In this document: piece after piece, positions 55,302 through 64,000 of the stretch
Numbering within the stretch: the stretch's first letter is position 1
Layout: each line of letters starts with the position of its first letter
Source: Peptoniphilus lacrimalis DSM 7455
GTDB taxonomy: Bacteria > Bacillota > Clostridia > Tissierellales > Peptoniphilaceae
Assembly (NCBI RefSeq): GCF_000378725.1
Contig: NZ_KB900369.1
Location: forward strand, 62,001-126,000
Direction: 5' to 3'
DNA: 64,000 bases
Notes under the pieces: generated by a model
Seen by the model: only the letters and a program-made list of their open reading frames with translations
Told to the model about the DNA's origin: nothing
Databases searched by the model: none
Program-made: the position numbers and the translations under genes

Positions 55302-57560
55302 TTGTCAAATATAAGAGTACACGCGCTGGCAAAAGAAATTGGGATTACAAGTAAAGAACTTTTAATAAAATTAAAAGAACTTAATATCGAAGCAAAAAAT
55401 CACATGTCTACTATTGACGAAAAAGATGAAGAAAAAGTTAGAAAACTCTATTCAAAGGGCACTAAAAAAGACGATAGCAAGGTAAAGGAAAGTAAAAATA
55501 TAGACAAGAAATCTCACAAGAATCAAAATATGAAAAAGGATTCTCATAAAGAAAAAATTGATCACACATCAAAAAGTAATAATTTTAATAAAAAACATAA
55601 GATAAGTAACGACACTACTGATGATGAAGATATTTTAAAACACAAAAGAAATATAAATCAAAAAAATCTTCATAAAAATAAAAAAAATAATGCCAACGAG
55701 CAAGAAGAAAAAAAAGAATACAAACCTAAAGACTTAAGCAAAAAAAAGCCAAAGAAGAAGCAAAAAAATAAAGATAAATCTCATGATCATAGTGAAGAAG
55801 GACCTATTAAAATCAAAGTTCCTTTAACTGTAAAAGATTTTGCAGAAAAAACTAATCAAGGAATAAGTGCAGTAATGACAAAATTAATTGGCTTAGGGGT
55901 AATGGCTAATCAAAATCAATCAATAGATGAGGATACCTGTATTCTTCTTGCTGATGAATTAAATGTTCAAATAGAAATTGATAAAGACGATGAATCTGAA
56001 ATCACGATAGAAGAAAAATTTGGTCTGTTAAAAGAAGATAAAGAAAGAGACTTAAAACTTAGAGCTCCGGTTGTTACTGTAATGGGTCACGTTGACCATG
56101 GTAAGACATCCTTACTTGATGTAATTAGAAAATCACATGTTACTGCTCAAGAAGCAGGCGGAATAACCCAACATATAGGTGCTTATACAGTAAATTTGAA
56201 AGGTAAAAAAATCACCTTCCTTGATACTCCAGGTCACGAAGCTTTCACTTCCATGAGACTAAGAGGAGCTCAAACTACTGATATTGCAGTTCTTGTTGTT
56301 GCTGCAGATGATGGTGTAATGCCTCAAACTGTAGAGGCTATATCTCACGCAAAGTCAGCAGATGTTCCTATAATTGTAGCCATCACAAAAGTGGATAAAC
56401 CTGATGCAAATCCAGAAAGGGTAAAGCAAGAGCTCATGAACTATAACTTAGTTTCTGAAGAATGGGGCGGCTCAACAATTATGGTTGCTGTTTCATCAAA
56501 AACCAAAGAGGGAATTGATGAGCTTTTGGAAATGATTTTACTTGTTGCAGAAATGCAAGAATTAAAGGCTAATCCTAATAGGCTTGCAGTGGGTAATATC
56601 ATTGAAGCTAATCTTGATAAATCAAAAGGTCCAATGGCAACTGTTTTAGTAAAAAATGGAACTTTAAGATCTGGCGATTATGTTGTTTCAGGTGTGTGCT
56701 ATGGTAGAGTTAGAGCAATGGTTGATGACAAACATAGAAAAATAAAAAAAGCTGGTCCTTCTATGCCTGCTGTTATTTTAGGACTCAGTGATGTTCCAAA
56801 CGCTGGCGATTTAATTTATGCAGTAAAGGATGATAAGACAGCAAAAACTATATCAGAAAAAAATGCTGAGCTTGCGAGAGACGAAAGATTAAGTAATACA
56901 AATAAAATCAGTCTTGAAAATTTATTTGCAAAAATAAAAGAAGATGAAATGAAAGAACTTAACCTTGTTGTAAAAGCAGATGTAAAAGGTTCTGTAGAAG
57001 CGTTGATACAATCTTTACTTAAGCTTTCAAATGATGAAGTTAAGATTTCAATAGTTCACTCAGGTGTTGGCGGAATAAATGAATCTGATGTTACTTTGGC
57101 ATCTGCTTCTAATGCTATTGTGTTAGGATTTAATGTAAGACCTAATATAAATGCAATAGATTTAGCAAAGAATGAAGAAGTCGAAATCAGGACATATAGG
57201 GTAATATATGATATTCTTAACGATATCGAAAAAGCAGTTAAAGGTATGCTTGAACCAACTATTGTAGAAGAAATAATGGGTAGGTGTGAAATTAGACAAA
57301 TATTCAAACTTCCAACAAATAATATTGTAGCTGGTGTTTATGTATTGAGTGGAAAAATACTAAGAAATTCAAAAGTTAAGGTTTTAAGAGATGATGTTGT
57401 AATTCACGAAGGAGATATTTCATCACTTAAGAGATTCAAGGATGATGTTAAGGAATTACCAACAAGCTATGAAGGTGGCTTAATGATTGATGGATTTAAT
57501 GATGTTAAAGAAGGAGATTTATTAGAATCTTTCATTCTTAAAGAAGTTAAAAAGGATTAA
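55302..57560 (+). CDS. infB: translation initiation factor IF-2
   Basis: A 752-residue GTPase that places initiator tRNA on the 30S subunit. An N-terminal IF2N domain (1-50) precedes a Lys/Asn/His-rich low-complexity linker (about 55-170). A second IF2N repeat follows near 175-230. The G domain has GHVDHGKT, DTPGHEAF and TKVD; domains II, C1 and C2 follow. TTG 55302 lies eight bases after AAGGAGG and gives the family N-terminus; a GTG at 55293 is within the SD. Confidence 0.96.
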   Translation: MSNIRVHALAKEIGITSKELLIKLKELNIEAKNHMSTIDEKDEEKVRKLYSKGTKKDDSKVKESKNIDKKSHKNQNMKKDSHKEKIDHTSKSNNFNKKHKISNDTTDDEDILKHKRNINQKNLHKNKKNNANEQEEKKEYKPKDLSKKKPKKKQKNKDKSHDHSEEGPIKIKVPLTVKDFAEKTNQGISAVMTKLIGLGVMANQNQSIDEDTCILLADELNVQIEIDKDDESEITIEEKFGLLKEDKERDLKLRAPVVTVMGHVDHGKTSLLDVIRKSHVTAQEAGGITQHIGAYTVNLKGKKITFLDTPGHEAFTSMRLRGAQTTDIAVLVVAADDGVMPQTVEAISHAKSADVPIIVAITKVDKPDANPERVKQELMNYNLVSEEWGGSTIMVAVSSKTKEGIDELLEMILLVAEMQELKANPNRLAVGNIIEANLDKSKGPMATVLVKNGTLRSGDYVVSGVCYGRVRAMVDDKHRKIKKAGPSMPAVILGLSDVPNAGDLIYAVKDDKTAKTISEKNAELARDERLSNTNKISLENLFAKIKEDEMKELNLVVKADVKGSVEALIQSLLKLSNDEVKISIVHSGVGGINESDVTLASASNAIVLGFNVRPNINAIDLAKNEEVEIRTYRVIYDILNDIEKAVKGMLEPTIVEEIMGRCEIRQIFKLPTNNIVAGVYVLSGKILRNSKVKVLRDDVVIHEGDISSLKRFKDDVKELPTSYEGGLMIDGFNDVKEGDLLESFILKEVKKD

Positions 57561-57561
57561 C

Positions 57562-57918
57562 ATGGATAATAAAAGAATAAATAAAATATCCGAAGAAGTA
57601 AAAAGATGCCTTATGGATATTGTACAAAATAAAATAAAAGACCCAAGAATACCTACTTTAACAAGCATATCTCATGTAGAAGTTACAAGAGATTTATCTT
57701 TTGCAAAAGTATATGTTTCAATATTTGCTGATGATATTAAAAAGCAAAAGGCTTTACAAGGTTTAGAAAGTGCCAAAGGTTTTATAAAAAAAGAATTAGC
57801 CAGAGAAGTTAAATTGAGAGTCATGCCTGAACTAATTTTTATTAATGATGATTCCATTGAAAAAGGATTAAAAATGGATAAACTTATCAATGAGGTTAAT
57901 CATGGTAAAAAATTTTAA
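57562..57918 (+). CDS. rbfA: ribosome-binding factor A
   Basis: A 118-residue KH-type protein for 30S maturation, acting near the 5' end of 16S rRNA. DPRIPTLTSISHVEVTRDLS and LRVMPELIFINDDSIEKG are the family blocks. It begins one base after the infB stop. The end overlaps the next gene. Confidence 0.94.
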   Translation: MDNKRINKISEEVKRCLMDIVQNKIKDPRIPTLTSISHVEVTRDLSFAKVYVSIFADDIKKQKALQGLESAKGFIKKELAREVKLRVMPELIFINDDSIEKGLKMDKLINEVNHGKKF

Positions 57919-58888
57919 TGAATATATTAAAATTCTAGAAGAAAAGATAAATAAGGCTAATACAATTGCCATAGCTAGTCATATGAACCCAGATGGAGAT
58001 AATTTGGGTTCAAAGCTATGCCTGTATAAACTTTTTAAAAACTTAAATAAGGAAGTTTACGTAATTGAAAATGACCAAGTACCAACCGCAGAAAAATTTT
58101 TACCTGGTGTTGAACATCTTGTTGATTCAGATACTTTAGAAGATAAAAAAATTGATTTAATGATAGTTACTGATTGTGGTGATATAGAAAGAATAGGTCG
58201 TGCTGAATCAATTTTTAAAAAAGCTGATTTTACTGTAAATATTGACCATCATGAAACTAATGTTGAATTCGCTGATCTAAATTTAGTTGATATGAAGGCT
58301 CCTGCTGTTTGTGAATTTTTATATTTAATTTTAAAACAAATGAATTTTAGTATTGATAAGGATATGGCAACTTGTTTATATACTGGGATTTCAACAGATA
58401 CAGGTTCTTTTAAGTATGATTCTATAAGACCATTAACCTTTGAAGTAGCAATAGAACTTTTAAAAATTGGTATAGATATAAACAAAATTACTGTAAATTT
58501 ATACCAACGTCGCTCAAAAGAAAAAACGGAACTTCTTATTAGAGCATTGAATAATATAAGATATTATGAGAATAACAAAATTGGACTTGTAAGTATTAAT
58601 GAAAAAGATATTTTTGAAACTGGGGCAAGAAAGTCAGATTCTGATGGTATAGTAGAATTTGTAAGGGATATAGATGGTATTGAGCTTTCTATTTTTATAA
58701 ACGAAAAAAAAGACTACTACAAATTATCTACAAGGTCAAAAACCTATGTAGATTGCACAAAAATAGCTAAAGTTTTTGGTGGTGGCGGTCATATTCGTGC
58801 AGCAGGAGCAACTTTATATAAAAAAGATTATCCAAATCTTTGTGATGCTATAAATAGAATAATTGATTTAAGCTCTAATGAAATTTGA
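57902..58888 (+). CDS. nrnA: DHH-family phosphoesterase, NrnA-like (nanoRNase / pAp phosphatase)
   Basis: A protein of about 328 residues that degrades short oligoribonucleotides and pAp. SHMNPDGDNLGS, VTDCGD, IDHHETN (the DHH motif) and GGGGHIRAAGA of the DHHA1 domain are visible. ATG 57902 follows TGAGGT with good spacing inside the end of rbfA; ATG 57890 is an in-frame alternative. The rbfA-nrnA-truB order is frequent in clostridia. Confidence 0.92.
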   Translation: MVKNFNEYIKILEEKINKANTIAIASHMNPDGDNLGSKLCLYKLFKNLNKEVYVIENDQVPTAEKFLPGVEHLVDSDTLEDKKIDLMIVTDCGDIERIGRAESIFKKADFTVNIDHHETNVEFADLNLVDMKAPAVCEFLYLILKQMNFSIDKDMATCLYTGISTDTGSFKYDSIRPLTFEVAIELLKIGIDINKITVNLYQRRSKEKTELLIRALNNIRYYENNKIGLVSINEKDIFETGARKSDSDGIVEFVRDIDGIELSIFINEKKDYYKLSTRSKTYVDCTKIAKVFGGGGHIRAAGATLYKKDYPNLCDAINRIIDLSSNEI

Positions 58889-58889
58889 T

Positions 58890-59771
58890 ATGGATGGAAT
58901 TTTATTAATTAATAAAAAAAAGGGTATAACTTCCCATGATGTTATATCTATTGTTAGAAAAAAATTAAATATTAAAAAAGTTGGTCATTGTGGTACACTT
59001 GACCCTATGGCAACAGGCTTACTTATTATTTTAATAGGTAAGGCTACTAAACTTTCAGATTATATAATGAAAAATAGAAAAACTTATTTAGCCAAAGTAA
59101 AACTTGGTCTTCTAACCGATTCCTATGATATAACTGGAAATATATTAGAAAATCAAGGTTTTACAGTAGATAAAGATAAATTGATTGAAGTTTTGAAATC
59201 ATTTGTTGGCGAAGTAAAACAGATACCACCTATGTATAGTGCAATAAAAGTAAATGGTAAAAAACTATATGAATATGCTAGAAAAGGCATTGAAGTTAAA
59301 AGGAAAGAAAGACTTGTGAAAATTTACTCAATGGAGCTTCTAGATTTTAATGGCAAGGACGAATTTGTTATTAATTGTGATGTTTCAAGCGGAACATATA
59401 TTAGAACCTTGGCTTTTGATATAGGTAGAAAGTTAAATACCTACGGAACTTTACTAGAACTACAAAGAAATAGCATTTCTAATTTTAATTTAAATGAGTG
59501 TTTAAATATAGATGATATTGAATCAATAGACCTAGAAGAACTCCATAGTAGGATAATTCCAATGGAAAAAGCCCTTTTAAATTTTGAAAAATTTTCATAT
59601 CCAAGTGATTTTTATGATAAACTATTAAATGGTATAAAATTTCAGACAGAAAAGGATTTTGAAGACAAAATTTTCAGACTTTATTGTAGAGATGAATTTA
59701 TAGGATTAGGTAGGATGGAAGTTGATAATGGAAGAAATTATATGGCTTTATTTAAAAAGCTTATCAGGTGA
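58890..59771 (+). CDS. truB: tRNA pseudouridine-55 synthase
   Basis: A 293-residue enzyme making the universal T-loop pseudouridine. GHCGTLDPMATGLL holds the catalytic Asp38, and the PPMYSAIKVNGKKLYEYAR and SGTYIRTLAFDIG blocks are typical. ATG 58890 gives the family's MDGILLINKKKG start; ATG 58878 is in frame, overlaps nrnA and cannot be excluded. Neither has a strong SD, so coupling to nrnA is likely. Confidence 0.94.
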   Translation: MDGILLINKKKGITSHDVISIVRKKLNIKKVGHCGTLDPMATGLLIILIGKATKLSDYIMKNRKTYLAKVKLGLLTDSYDITGNILENQGFTVDKDKLIEVLKSFVGEVKQIPPMYSAIKVNGKKLYEYARKGIEVKRKERLVKIYSMELLDFNGKDEFVINCDVSSGTYIRTLAFDIGRKLNTYGTLLELQRNSISNFNLNECLNIDDIESIDLEELHSRIIPMEKALLNFEKFSYPSDFYDKLLNGIKFQTEKDFEDKIFRLYCRDEFIGLGRMEVDNGRNYMALFKKLIR

Positions 59772-59774
59772 GAA

Positions 59775-60683
59775 ATGATAGTTATTGATATTGATTTAAA
59801 TTATGTAGCTGAAAAAAATTCTATAATTGCATTGGGAAACTTTGATGGGGTGCACAAAGGTCATAGAAAATTATTGGAAAGCACTGTCAAAATAGCTAAA
59901 GAAAAGAAATTGAAATCTGCTGTGTTAGGTTTTAAATCACATAGTTCCAATATGTATTCTGAAAATAAAAAAAAGATCCTAACAACAAACACAAGTAAGT
60001 TTAAGATTTTTTCGGACTTAGGAATAGATATAGTCTATCTTATTGATTTTAGCAAAGAATTTATGTCTATGTCACCTATGGAATTTCTGAAAGACTTCTT
60101 ACAGGAAAAATTAAAAGTTAAGGGTCTTGTCGTTGGGTATGACTACACATTTGCATATAAAAAAGCAGGTGATGTTAATTATTTAAAAGAACACTCATAT
60201 CTTTTCAATTGGTTAGATATAATAGAAGAACAAACTTGGCAAGGACAAGCCATATCATCATCACTGATAAGAAAATTAATTTCTGAGGGAAAAATAAAAG
60301 AAGCAAACTTCCTATTAGATAGTAATTTTACTGTTATGGGAAAAGTTATCCATAATAAAGGTTTGGGTCAAAAAATGGGTTATCCAACAGCTAATTTAGA
60401 ACTCTGCGACAATTATATAATTCCTAGATATGGAGTATATGATACAGATATTATTGTTGATGGTAAAAAGTATAAAGCTGCTACAAGTGTTGGAACTAAT
60501 CCAACTGTTGAGGATGATGGAATAAAGATAGAAGCTCATATTTTAAATTTTAATGATAATATCTATGGAAAAACTGTTGAATTAATTTTTCTTGATTTCA
60601 TCAGACCTGAATTAGTATTTAAAAATATTGATGAGTTATTTAAGCAAATTAACTTAGATGTTAAGAAAGTTCAAGAAAGATAA
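59775..60683 (+). CDS. ribF: bifunctional riboflavin kinase / FAD synthetase
   Basis: A 302-residue enzyme that makes FMN and FAD. The N-terminal adenylyltransferase has ALGNFDGVHKGH, and the C-terminal kinase has the KMGYPTANL block. The usual FDPHP sequence in the first domain is replaced by FKSHSS. AGGTGAG precedes the ATG. No FMN riboswitch is present; it is the last gene of the nusA operon. Confidence 0.93.
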   Translation: MIVIDIDLNYVAEKNSIIALGNFDGVHKGHRKLLESTVKIAKEKKLKSAVLGFKSHSSNMYSENKKKILTTNTSKFKIFSDLGIDIVYLIDFSKEFMSMSPMEFLKDFLQEKLKVKGLVVGYDYTFAYKKAGDVNYLKEHSYLFNWLDIIEEQTWQGQAISSSLIRKLISEGKIKEANFLLDSNFTVMGKVIHNKGLGQKMGYPTANLELCDNYIIPRYGVYDTDIIVDGKKYKAATSVGTNPTVEDDGIKIEAHILNFNDNIYGKTVELIFLDFIRPELVFKNIDELFKQINLDVKKVQER

Positions 60684-60686
60684 ATC

Positions 60687-60715
60687 TTTACATTTACTAA
60701 CACTTTTGATATTAT
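60687..60715 (+). promoter_or_regulatory. promoter of rpsO
   Basis: TTTACA (60687-60692) and TATTAT (60710-60715) are separated by 17 bases, with TGA at 60707-60709. Confidence 0.7.
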
Positions 60716-60732
60716 ATATAAATAAGTTATTT

Positions 60733-60778
60733 ACCTTTTCGTGGTTAATCGTTCCTCGGCGATTTACTAGGCTAAGGT
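60733..60778 (+). promoter_or_regulatory. structured leader of rpsO (possible S15 autoregulatory site)
   Basis: ACCTT (60733-60737) can pair with AAGGT (60774-60778), enclosing the hairpin AATCG/CGATT (60747-60751 with 60760-60764). The region is GC-richer than the surrounding DNA and ends 12 bases before the GGAGG SD. S15 represses its own mRNA through leader structures in several phyla; the match here is inferred from place and shape only. Confidence 0.5.
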
Positions 60779-60799
60779 TAATTAATTATAGGAGGAAAT

Positions 60800-61066
60800 A
60801 TGTTAAACAAAGAAGAAAAAATCGAAATTATTAATGAGTACAAAGCTCATGAAGGAGATACTGGTTCTCCAGAAGTACAAATTGCTATTCTTACAAAAAG
60901 AATAAACGACCTTAATGAACATTTAAGATATCATAAGAAAGACCACCATTCAAGAAGAGGACTTTTGAAAATGGTTGGTAAAAGAAGAAATCTTTTAAGA
61001 TATCTTAAAGAAAAAGATATTGAAAGATATCGTAAGTTAATAGAAAGACTAAATATTAGAGGATAA
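60800..61066 (+). CDS. rpsO: 30S ribosomal protein uS15
   Basis: An 88-residue small-subunit protein that binds 16S rRNA early in assembly. [19 protein letters not shown] and [20 protein letters not shown] are diagnostic. GGAGG precedes the ATG. A terminator separates it from pnp, the usual next gene. Confidence 0.97.
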   Translation: MLNKEEKIEIINEYKAHEGDTGSPEVQIAILTKRINDLNEHLRYHKKDHHSRRGLLKMVGKRRNLLRYLKEKDIERYRKLIERLNIRG

Positions 61067-61095
61067 AAAGAGCGGGGTATCCGCTCTTTATTTTT
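61067..61095 (+). terminator. intrinsic terminator between rpsO and pnp
   Basis: A perfect 9-bp stem AAAGAGCGG/CCGCTCTTT (61067-61075 with 61081-61089) with a 5-base loop is followed by TTTTT after one A. It starts at the rpsO stop. pnp begins 12 bases later, so it is expressed by readthrough or an unseen promoter. Confidence 0.85.
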
Positions 61096-61107
61096 AGAGG
61101 AGGAGTT

Positions 61108-63276
61108 ATGGAGAAAATATATACCATGGAGCTGGCTGGCACTGAATTAAAAGTTACTGTTGGTAAAGTAGCTGAACAAGCTAACGGCGAATGTCTAGTA
61201 CAATATGGTGATACTGTTGTCCTCGTTACTGCTACTTCTTCGAAAGAACCTAGAGAAGGGATAGATTTCTTTCCTCTAAGTGTTGATTATGAAGAAAAAA
61301 TGTATGCAGTTGGTAAAATTCCAGGAGGATTTATTAAAAGAGAAGGAAGACCGAGTGAAAAAGCAACTTTAACAGCCAGACTTATTGATCGTCCATTAAG
61401 ACCTCTTTTTCCAGAAGGATATAGAAATGATGTTCAAATTGTAGCCACTGTATTAAGTGTTGACCAAGACCATATACCGGATATTCCTGCAATGATTGGT
61501 TCATCAATAGCATTATGTTTATCTGATATTCCTTTTGACGGTCCTACAGGTTCAGTTCAAGTAGGACTTGTTGATGGAGAATATGTAATAAACCCCAATC
61601 AAGAACAAAGAGAAAAAACTGATATAAATCTGATGCTTTCTGGAACAAGTTCTGCAATAATGATGGTTGAAGCAGGAGCAAATATTGTTTCAGAAGAACA
61701 AATGCTAAATGCAATTTTAACTGGCCACGAAGCAATCAAAGAAATATGTCATTTTATCGACAGTATAGTAAGTGAAATAGGAAAAGAAAAATCCAAGTAT
61801 ATCCTATTTAAACCTGACCAAGAAATTGTTGATAAGGTAAAAGATTTTGGTACTGATATACTTGTAAATGCAATTCGTCAAAAAGACAAAGTTTTAAGAG
61901 AAAAATTGACTGACCAAGCAAAAAATGAAATCAGACAACATTTTGAAGATTTAATGGAAGAAAATTCCAAAGATGTGGAAGCAGCCATTGAAGAAATTGA
62001 AGTAACAGAAGTTAGAAGGGGAATAATAGAAGAAGATAGAAGACCTGATGGAAGAAAATTAGAAGAAATTAGACATTTATCTTCAGAAGTAGGATTACTT
62101 CCAAGAGCACATGGAAGCGGATTATTTACTAGAGGACAAACTCAAGTTTTATCAGTAACAGCTTTAGGTGCATTATCTGAAGAGCAAACTATAGATGGTC
62201 TAGGTGATGATAAACCAAAACATTATATTCACCATTACAATTTCCCAGGTTTTTCTGTAGGAGATACTAAGCCTTCAAGAAGCCCAGGAAGACGTGAAAT
62301 TGGTCACGGAGCCTTAGCTGAAAGAGCTCTTATACCAGTTATTCCATCAATAGAAGAATTTCCCTATACAATAAGAGTTGTATCTGAAGTTTTATCTTCA
62401 AATGGTTCATCTTCACAAGCTTCAGTTTGTGGGTCAACATTATCACTCATGGATGCAGGCGTGCCTATTAAAGCTCCTGTTGCTGGTATTGCAATGGGTC
62501 TTATAGAAGAACATGGAGTAACAAAAATTTTAACAGATATTCAAGGACTTGAAGATCACTTCGGTGATATGGACTTTAAAGTTGCTGGTACAAGAGAAGG
62601 TATAACAGCAATTCAAATGGATATCAAAGTTGAAGGTATAAAAAAAGAAATTTTGGAGGTTGCTCTTGAAAGAGCTAAAGTAGCAAGACTCGAAATTTTA
62701 GACCATTTAAAAACTACTATTGATAAACCAAGAGATCACTTATCAAAATACGCTCCAATTATTCATATTATATTGATTGACCCAAATAAAATTGGTGATG
62801 TCATAGGAGCAGGTGGAAAAACAATTAATAAAATTATTGAACAAACAGGCGTTAAAATTGATATAGATGATGATGGTAAAGTTTCAGTATTATCCGAAGA
62901 TGCCGAAAAAGCCAAAGAAGCAATTTCTATAATAGAAAGTATTATAAAGGAAGTTGAAGTTGGTGATGAGTATCTAGGCAAAGTTAAAAAAATCATGAAA
63001 TTTGGTGCTTTTGTTGAGCTTAAAAAAGGAACAGAAGGTCTGCTTCATATTTCAGAAATTGCTCATGAAAGAACTAGAGAAGTCGGAGATGTATTACATG
63101 TAGGTGATCAGGTAAAAGTAAAAGTCATTGAAATAAATGATGAGAACGGAAAAATTTCTCTTTCCAGAAAAGTTCTCTTACCTAAACCTAAAAGAACTGA
63201 AAAAAATAACGACCATTTCACTGAACATCAAAAAGAAAAATCTCAATATAGTGAAGATGAAACAAAAGAAATTTAA
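61108..63276 (+). CDS. pnp: polyribonucleotide nucleotidyltransferase (PNPase)
   Basis: A 722-residue trimeric 3'-5' exoribonuclease that uses phosphate. Two RNase PH-like domains flank a helical linker; [17 protein letters not shown] and the [17 protein letters not shown] block belong to the active second domain. A KH domain with [12 protein letters not shown] and an S1 domain with [15 protein letters not shown] form the C-terminus. GAGGAGG precedes the ATG. Length is normal. Confidence 0.97.
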   Translation: MEKIYTMELAGTELKVTVGKVAEQANGECLVQYGDTVVLVTATSSKEPREGIDFFPLSVDYEEKMYAVGKIPGGFIKREGRPSEKATLTARLIDRPLRPLFPEGYRNDVQIVATVLSVDQDHIPDIPAMIGSSIALCLSDIPFDGPTGSVQVGLVDGEYVINPNQEQREKTDINLMLSGTSSAIMMVEAGANIVSEEQMLNAILTGHEAIKEICHFIDSIVSEIGKEKSKYILFKPDQEIVDKVKDFGTDILVNAIRQKDKVLREKLTDQAKNEIRQHFEDLMEENSKDVEAAIEEIEVTEVRRGIIEEDRRPDGRKLEEIRHLSSEVGLLPRAHGSGLFTRGQTQVLSVTALGALSEEQTIDGLGDDKPKHYIHHYNFPGFSVGDTKPSRSPGRREIGHGALAERALIPVIPSIEEFPYTIRVVSEVLSSNGSSSQASVCGSTLSLMDAGVPIKAPVAGIAMGLIEEHGVTKILTDIQGLEDHFGDMDFKVAGTREGITAIQMDIKVEGIKKEILEVALERAKVARLEILDHLKTTIDKPRDHLSKYAPIIHIILIDPNKIGDVIGAGGKTINKIIEQTGVKIDIDDDGKVSVLSEDAEKAKEAISIIESIIKEVEVGDEYLGKVKKIMKFGAFVELKKGTEGLLHISEIAHERTREVGDVLHVGDQVKVKVIEINDENGKISLSRKVLLPKPKRTEKNNDHFTEHQKEKSQYSEDETKEI

Positions 63277-63289
63277 ATATTAAAATATT

Positions 63290-63316
63290 AATCGCATTTT
63301 ATGATGCGATTTTTTT
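63290..63316 (+). terminator. intrinsic terminator after pnp
   Basis: An 8-bp stem AATCGCAT/ATGCGATT (63290-63297 with 63304-63311) and a 6-base loop lead into seven T. It ends 11 bases before the dut start. Confidence 0.88.
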
Positions 63317-63327
63317 ACAGGAGGATT

Positions 63328-63759
63328 ATGAAAATAAAAATTATAAATAAAAGTAAACATCCACTACCTCAGTACCAAACACAAGGTTCAAGTGGAATGG
63401 ATTTAAGAGCAAATTTAGATAAAAAAATTATATTAAAATCTCTTGAAAGAACCCTTGTACCTACTGGTATTTATATAGAATTGCCACAAGGATACGAAGC
63501 TCAAATTAGAGCTAGAAGCGGTTTAGCATTAAAAAAAGGTCTATCATTACCTAATGGTATTGGAACAATTGACTCAGACTACAGGGGAGAATTAAAAATT
63601 ATTTTTGTTAATCTAGGAAAAGAAGATATACAAATAAATGATGGAGATAGAATTGCCCAAATGGTAATTATGAAAATAGAAAGACCAGAAATTGAAGAAG
63701 TGGAAATATTAGGTGACACCGAAAGAAGCAAAGGTGGTTTTGGTCATACAGGTCTTTAA
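63328..63759 (+). CDS. dut: deoxyuridine 5'-triphosphate nucleotidohydrolase
   Basis: A 143-residue trimeric dUTPase that keeps uracil out of DNA. All five motifs are seen: [30 protein letters not shown] with the catalytic Asp, GDRIAQMVI and the C-terminal [13 protein letters not shown] 63328 follows AGGAGG; the frame's earlier ATG at 63301 lies in the terminator hairpin. Confidence 0.96.
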   Translation: MKIKIINKSKHPLPQYQTQGSSGMDLRANLDKKIILKSLERTLVPTGIYIELPQGYEAQIRARSGLALKKGLSLPNGIGTIDSDYRGELKIIFVNLGKEDIQINDGDRIAQMVIMKIERPEIEEVEILGDTERSKGGFGHTGL

Positions 63760-63781
63760 TGTTCTTAAATTATTAAGCTTG

Positions 63782-63790
63782 TGATATAAT
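63782..63790 (+). promoter_or_regulatory. extended -10 promoter before the FtsK-type gene
   Basis: TG-A-TATAAT (63782-63790), no good -35 box, 17 bases before the GTG start. Confidence 0.55.
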
Positions 63791-63807
63791 ATTAAAGAGG
63801 TGTAACA

Positions 63808-64000
63808 GTGGATAAAAAGAAGAAAATTCTTAAAAAAAATAAAGTAAAAGCACCAAATACTAAGACTGTCGGTGAGCCTAAGAGTGAAATATTCGGTCTA
63901 TTTCTAATGGTTATAGGAATAATTTTTTTCATATCCATATTTTCAGACAAAATGGGAATTATTGGACGACTCGTATATAAATTTTTATCTGTACTTTTAG
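63808..64000 (+). CDS. ftsK: FtsK/SpoIIIE-type DNA translocase, N-terminal part (truncated by window end)
   Basis: The frame is open from GTG 63808, preceded by AGAGGTG, to the window end, giving 64 residues. A Lys-rich cytoplasmic N-terminus of about 27 residues is followed by a hydrophobic segment reading GLFLMVIGIIFFISIFSD, like the first membrane span of FtsK proteins, and then by the FtsK-like pattern of Gly-Ile-Ile-Gly before the next span. FtsK pumps chromosome ends across the division septum. The motor domain is outside the window, so the call rests on the N-terminus and on the pnp-dut-ftsK order. Confidence 0.65.
   Translation, partial: MDKKKKILKKNKVKAPNTKTVGEPKSEIFGLFLMVIGIIFFISIFSDKMGIIGRLVYKFLSVLL

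Noticed and set aside
59740-59775. Possible FMN riboswitch before ribF
   Set aside because: Only three bases separate truB and ribF.
1-64000. CRISPR arrays, insertion sequences, prophage or defence genes
   Set aside because: I saw no direct repeat array, transposase, integrase or cluster of unknown genes; the gene order is a conserved core block throughout.

Overview
The window is a dense stretch of low-GC (roughly 30 % by eye) Gram-positive chromosome. About 60 protein genes and one tRNA lie on the + strand. A single protein gene, tmcAL, lies on the - strand. Shine-Dalgarno sequences are strong (AGGAGG or GAGGTG), AGA is the common Arg codon, TTG and GTG starts are frequent, and genes often overlap as ATGA or TAATG. 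Gene order matches conserved Firmicutes blocks: yicC-gmk-rpoZ-coaBC-priA-def-fmt-rsmB-rlmN-prpC-prkC-rsgA-rpe-thiN, and rpsB-tsf-pyrH-frr-uppS-cdsA-rseP-ispG-polC-rimP-nusA-ylxR-infB-rbfA-truB-ribF-rpsO-pnp. PolC, the MEP isoprenoid genes, a PASTA kinase, acetate kinase and the lack of any spore gene in these blocks suggest a fermentative anaerobe of the Clostridia/Tissierellia type, perhaps Peptoniphilaceae. The genus is inference.

Layout. 1-2919: the end of an FHA protein, a SEDS glycosyltransferase and its partner class B PBP. 2927-5725: ispD-ispF (MEP pathway), a small transaldolase and class II fructose bisphosphatase. 5737-9751: rho, rpmE, prmC and prfA. 9777-13914: an unknown membrane protein, tRNA-Thr(GGT), a glyoxalase II-like hydrolase, a 62-residue fragment-like ORF, a rhomboid protease and oligoendopeptidase F. 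14044-17850: asnS and leuS. 17862-32641: a long nearly gapless run covering RNA and nucleotide metabolism, CoA synthesis, replication restart, formyl-Met processing, rRNA methylation, Ser/Thr signalling, RsgA, Rpe and thiamine pyrophosphokinase. 32722-38743: rpmB, an Asp23-like protein, a FakA-like kinase, recG, rsmD, coaD and a coiled-coil protein. 38753-39901: tmcAL on the - strand. 39999-41994: ackA, the DUF177 protein and rpmF. 42321-48778: rpsB to ispG. 48855-53102: polC. 53203-60683: the rimP-nusA-infB-ribF operon. 60800 to the end: rpsO, pnp, dut and the start of an ftsK-type translocase.

How the genes work together. The window is largely a growth core: translation initiation, elongation and release, peptide maturation, rRNA and tRNA modification, transcription termination, replication, and envelope precursor supply (IspD, IspF, IspG, UppS, CdsA, SEDS-PBP). 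FHA, PrpC and the PASTA kinase probably tie wall synthesis to phosphorylation.

I see no mobile element, prophage, CRISPR array or defence island. The points most worth a second look are a PolC whose PHP phosphoesterase site has lost most of its metal ligands, a leader terminator in front of rimP-nusA, structured leaders before rpsB and rpsO, a terminator hairpin whose loop carries the polC -10 box, and the absence of dxr, proS and ylxQ from places where they usually sit.
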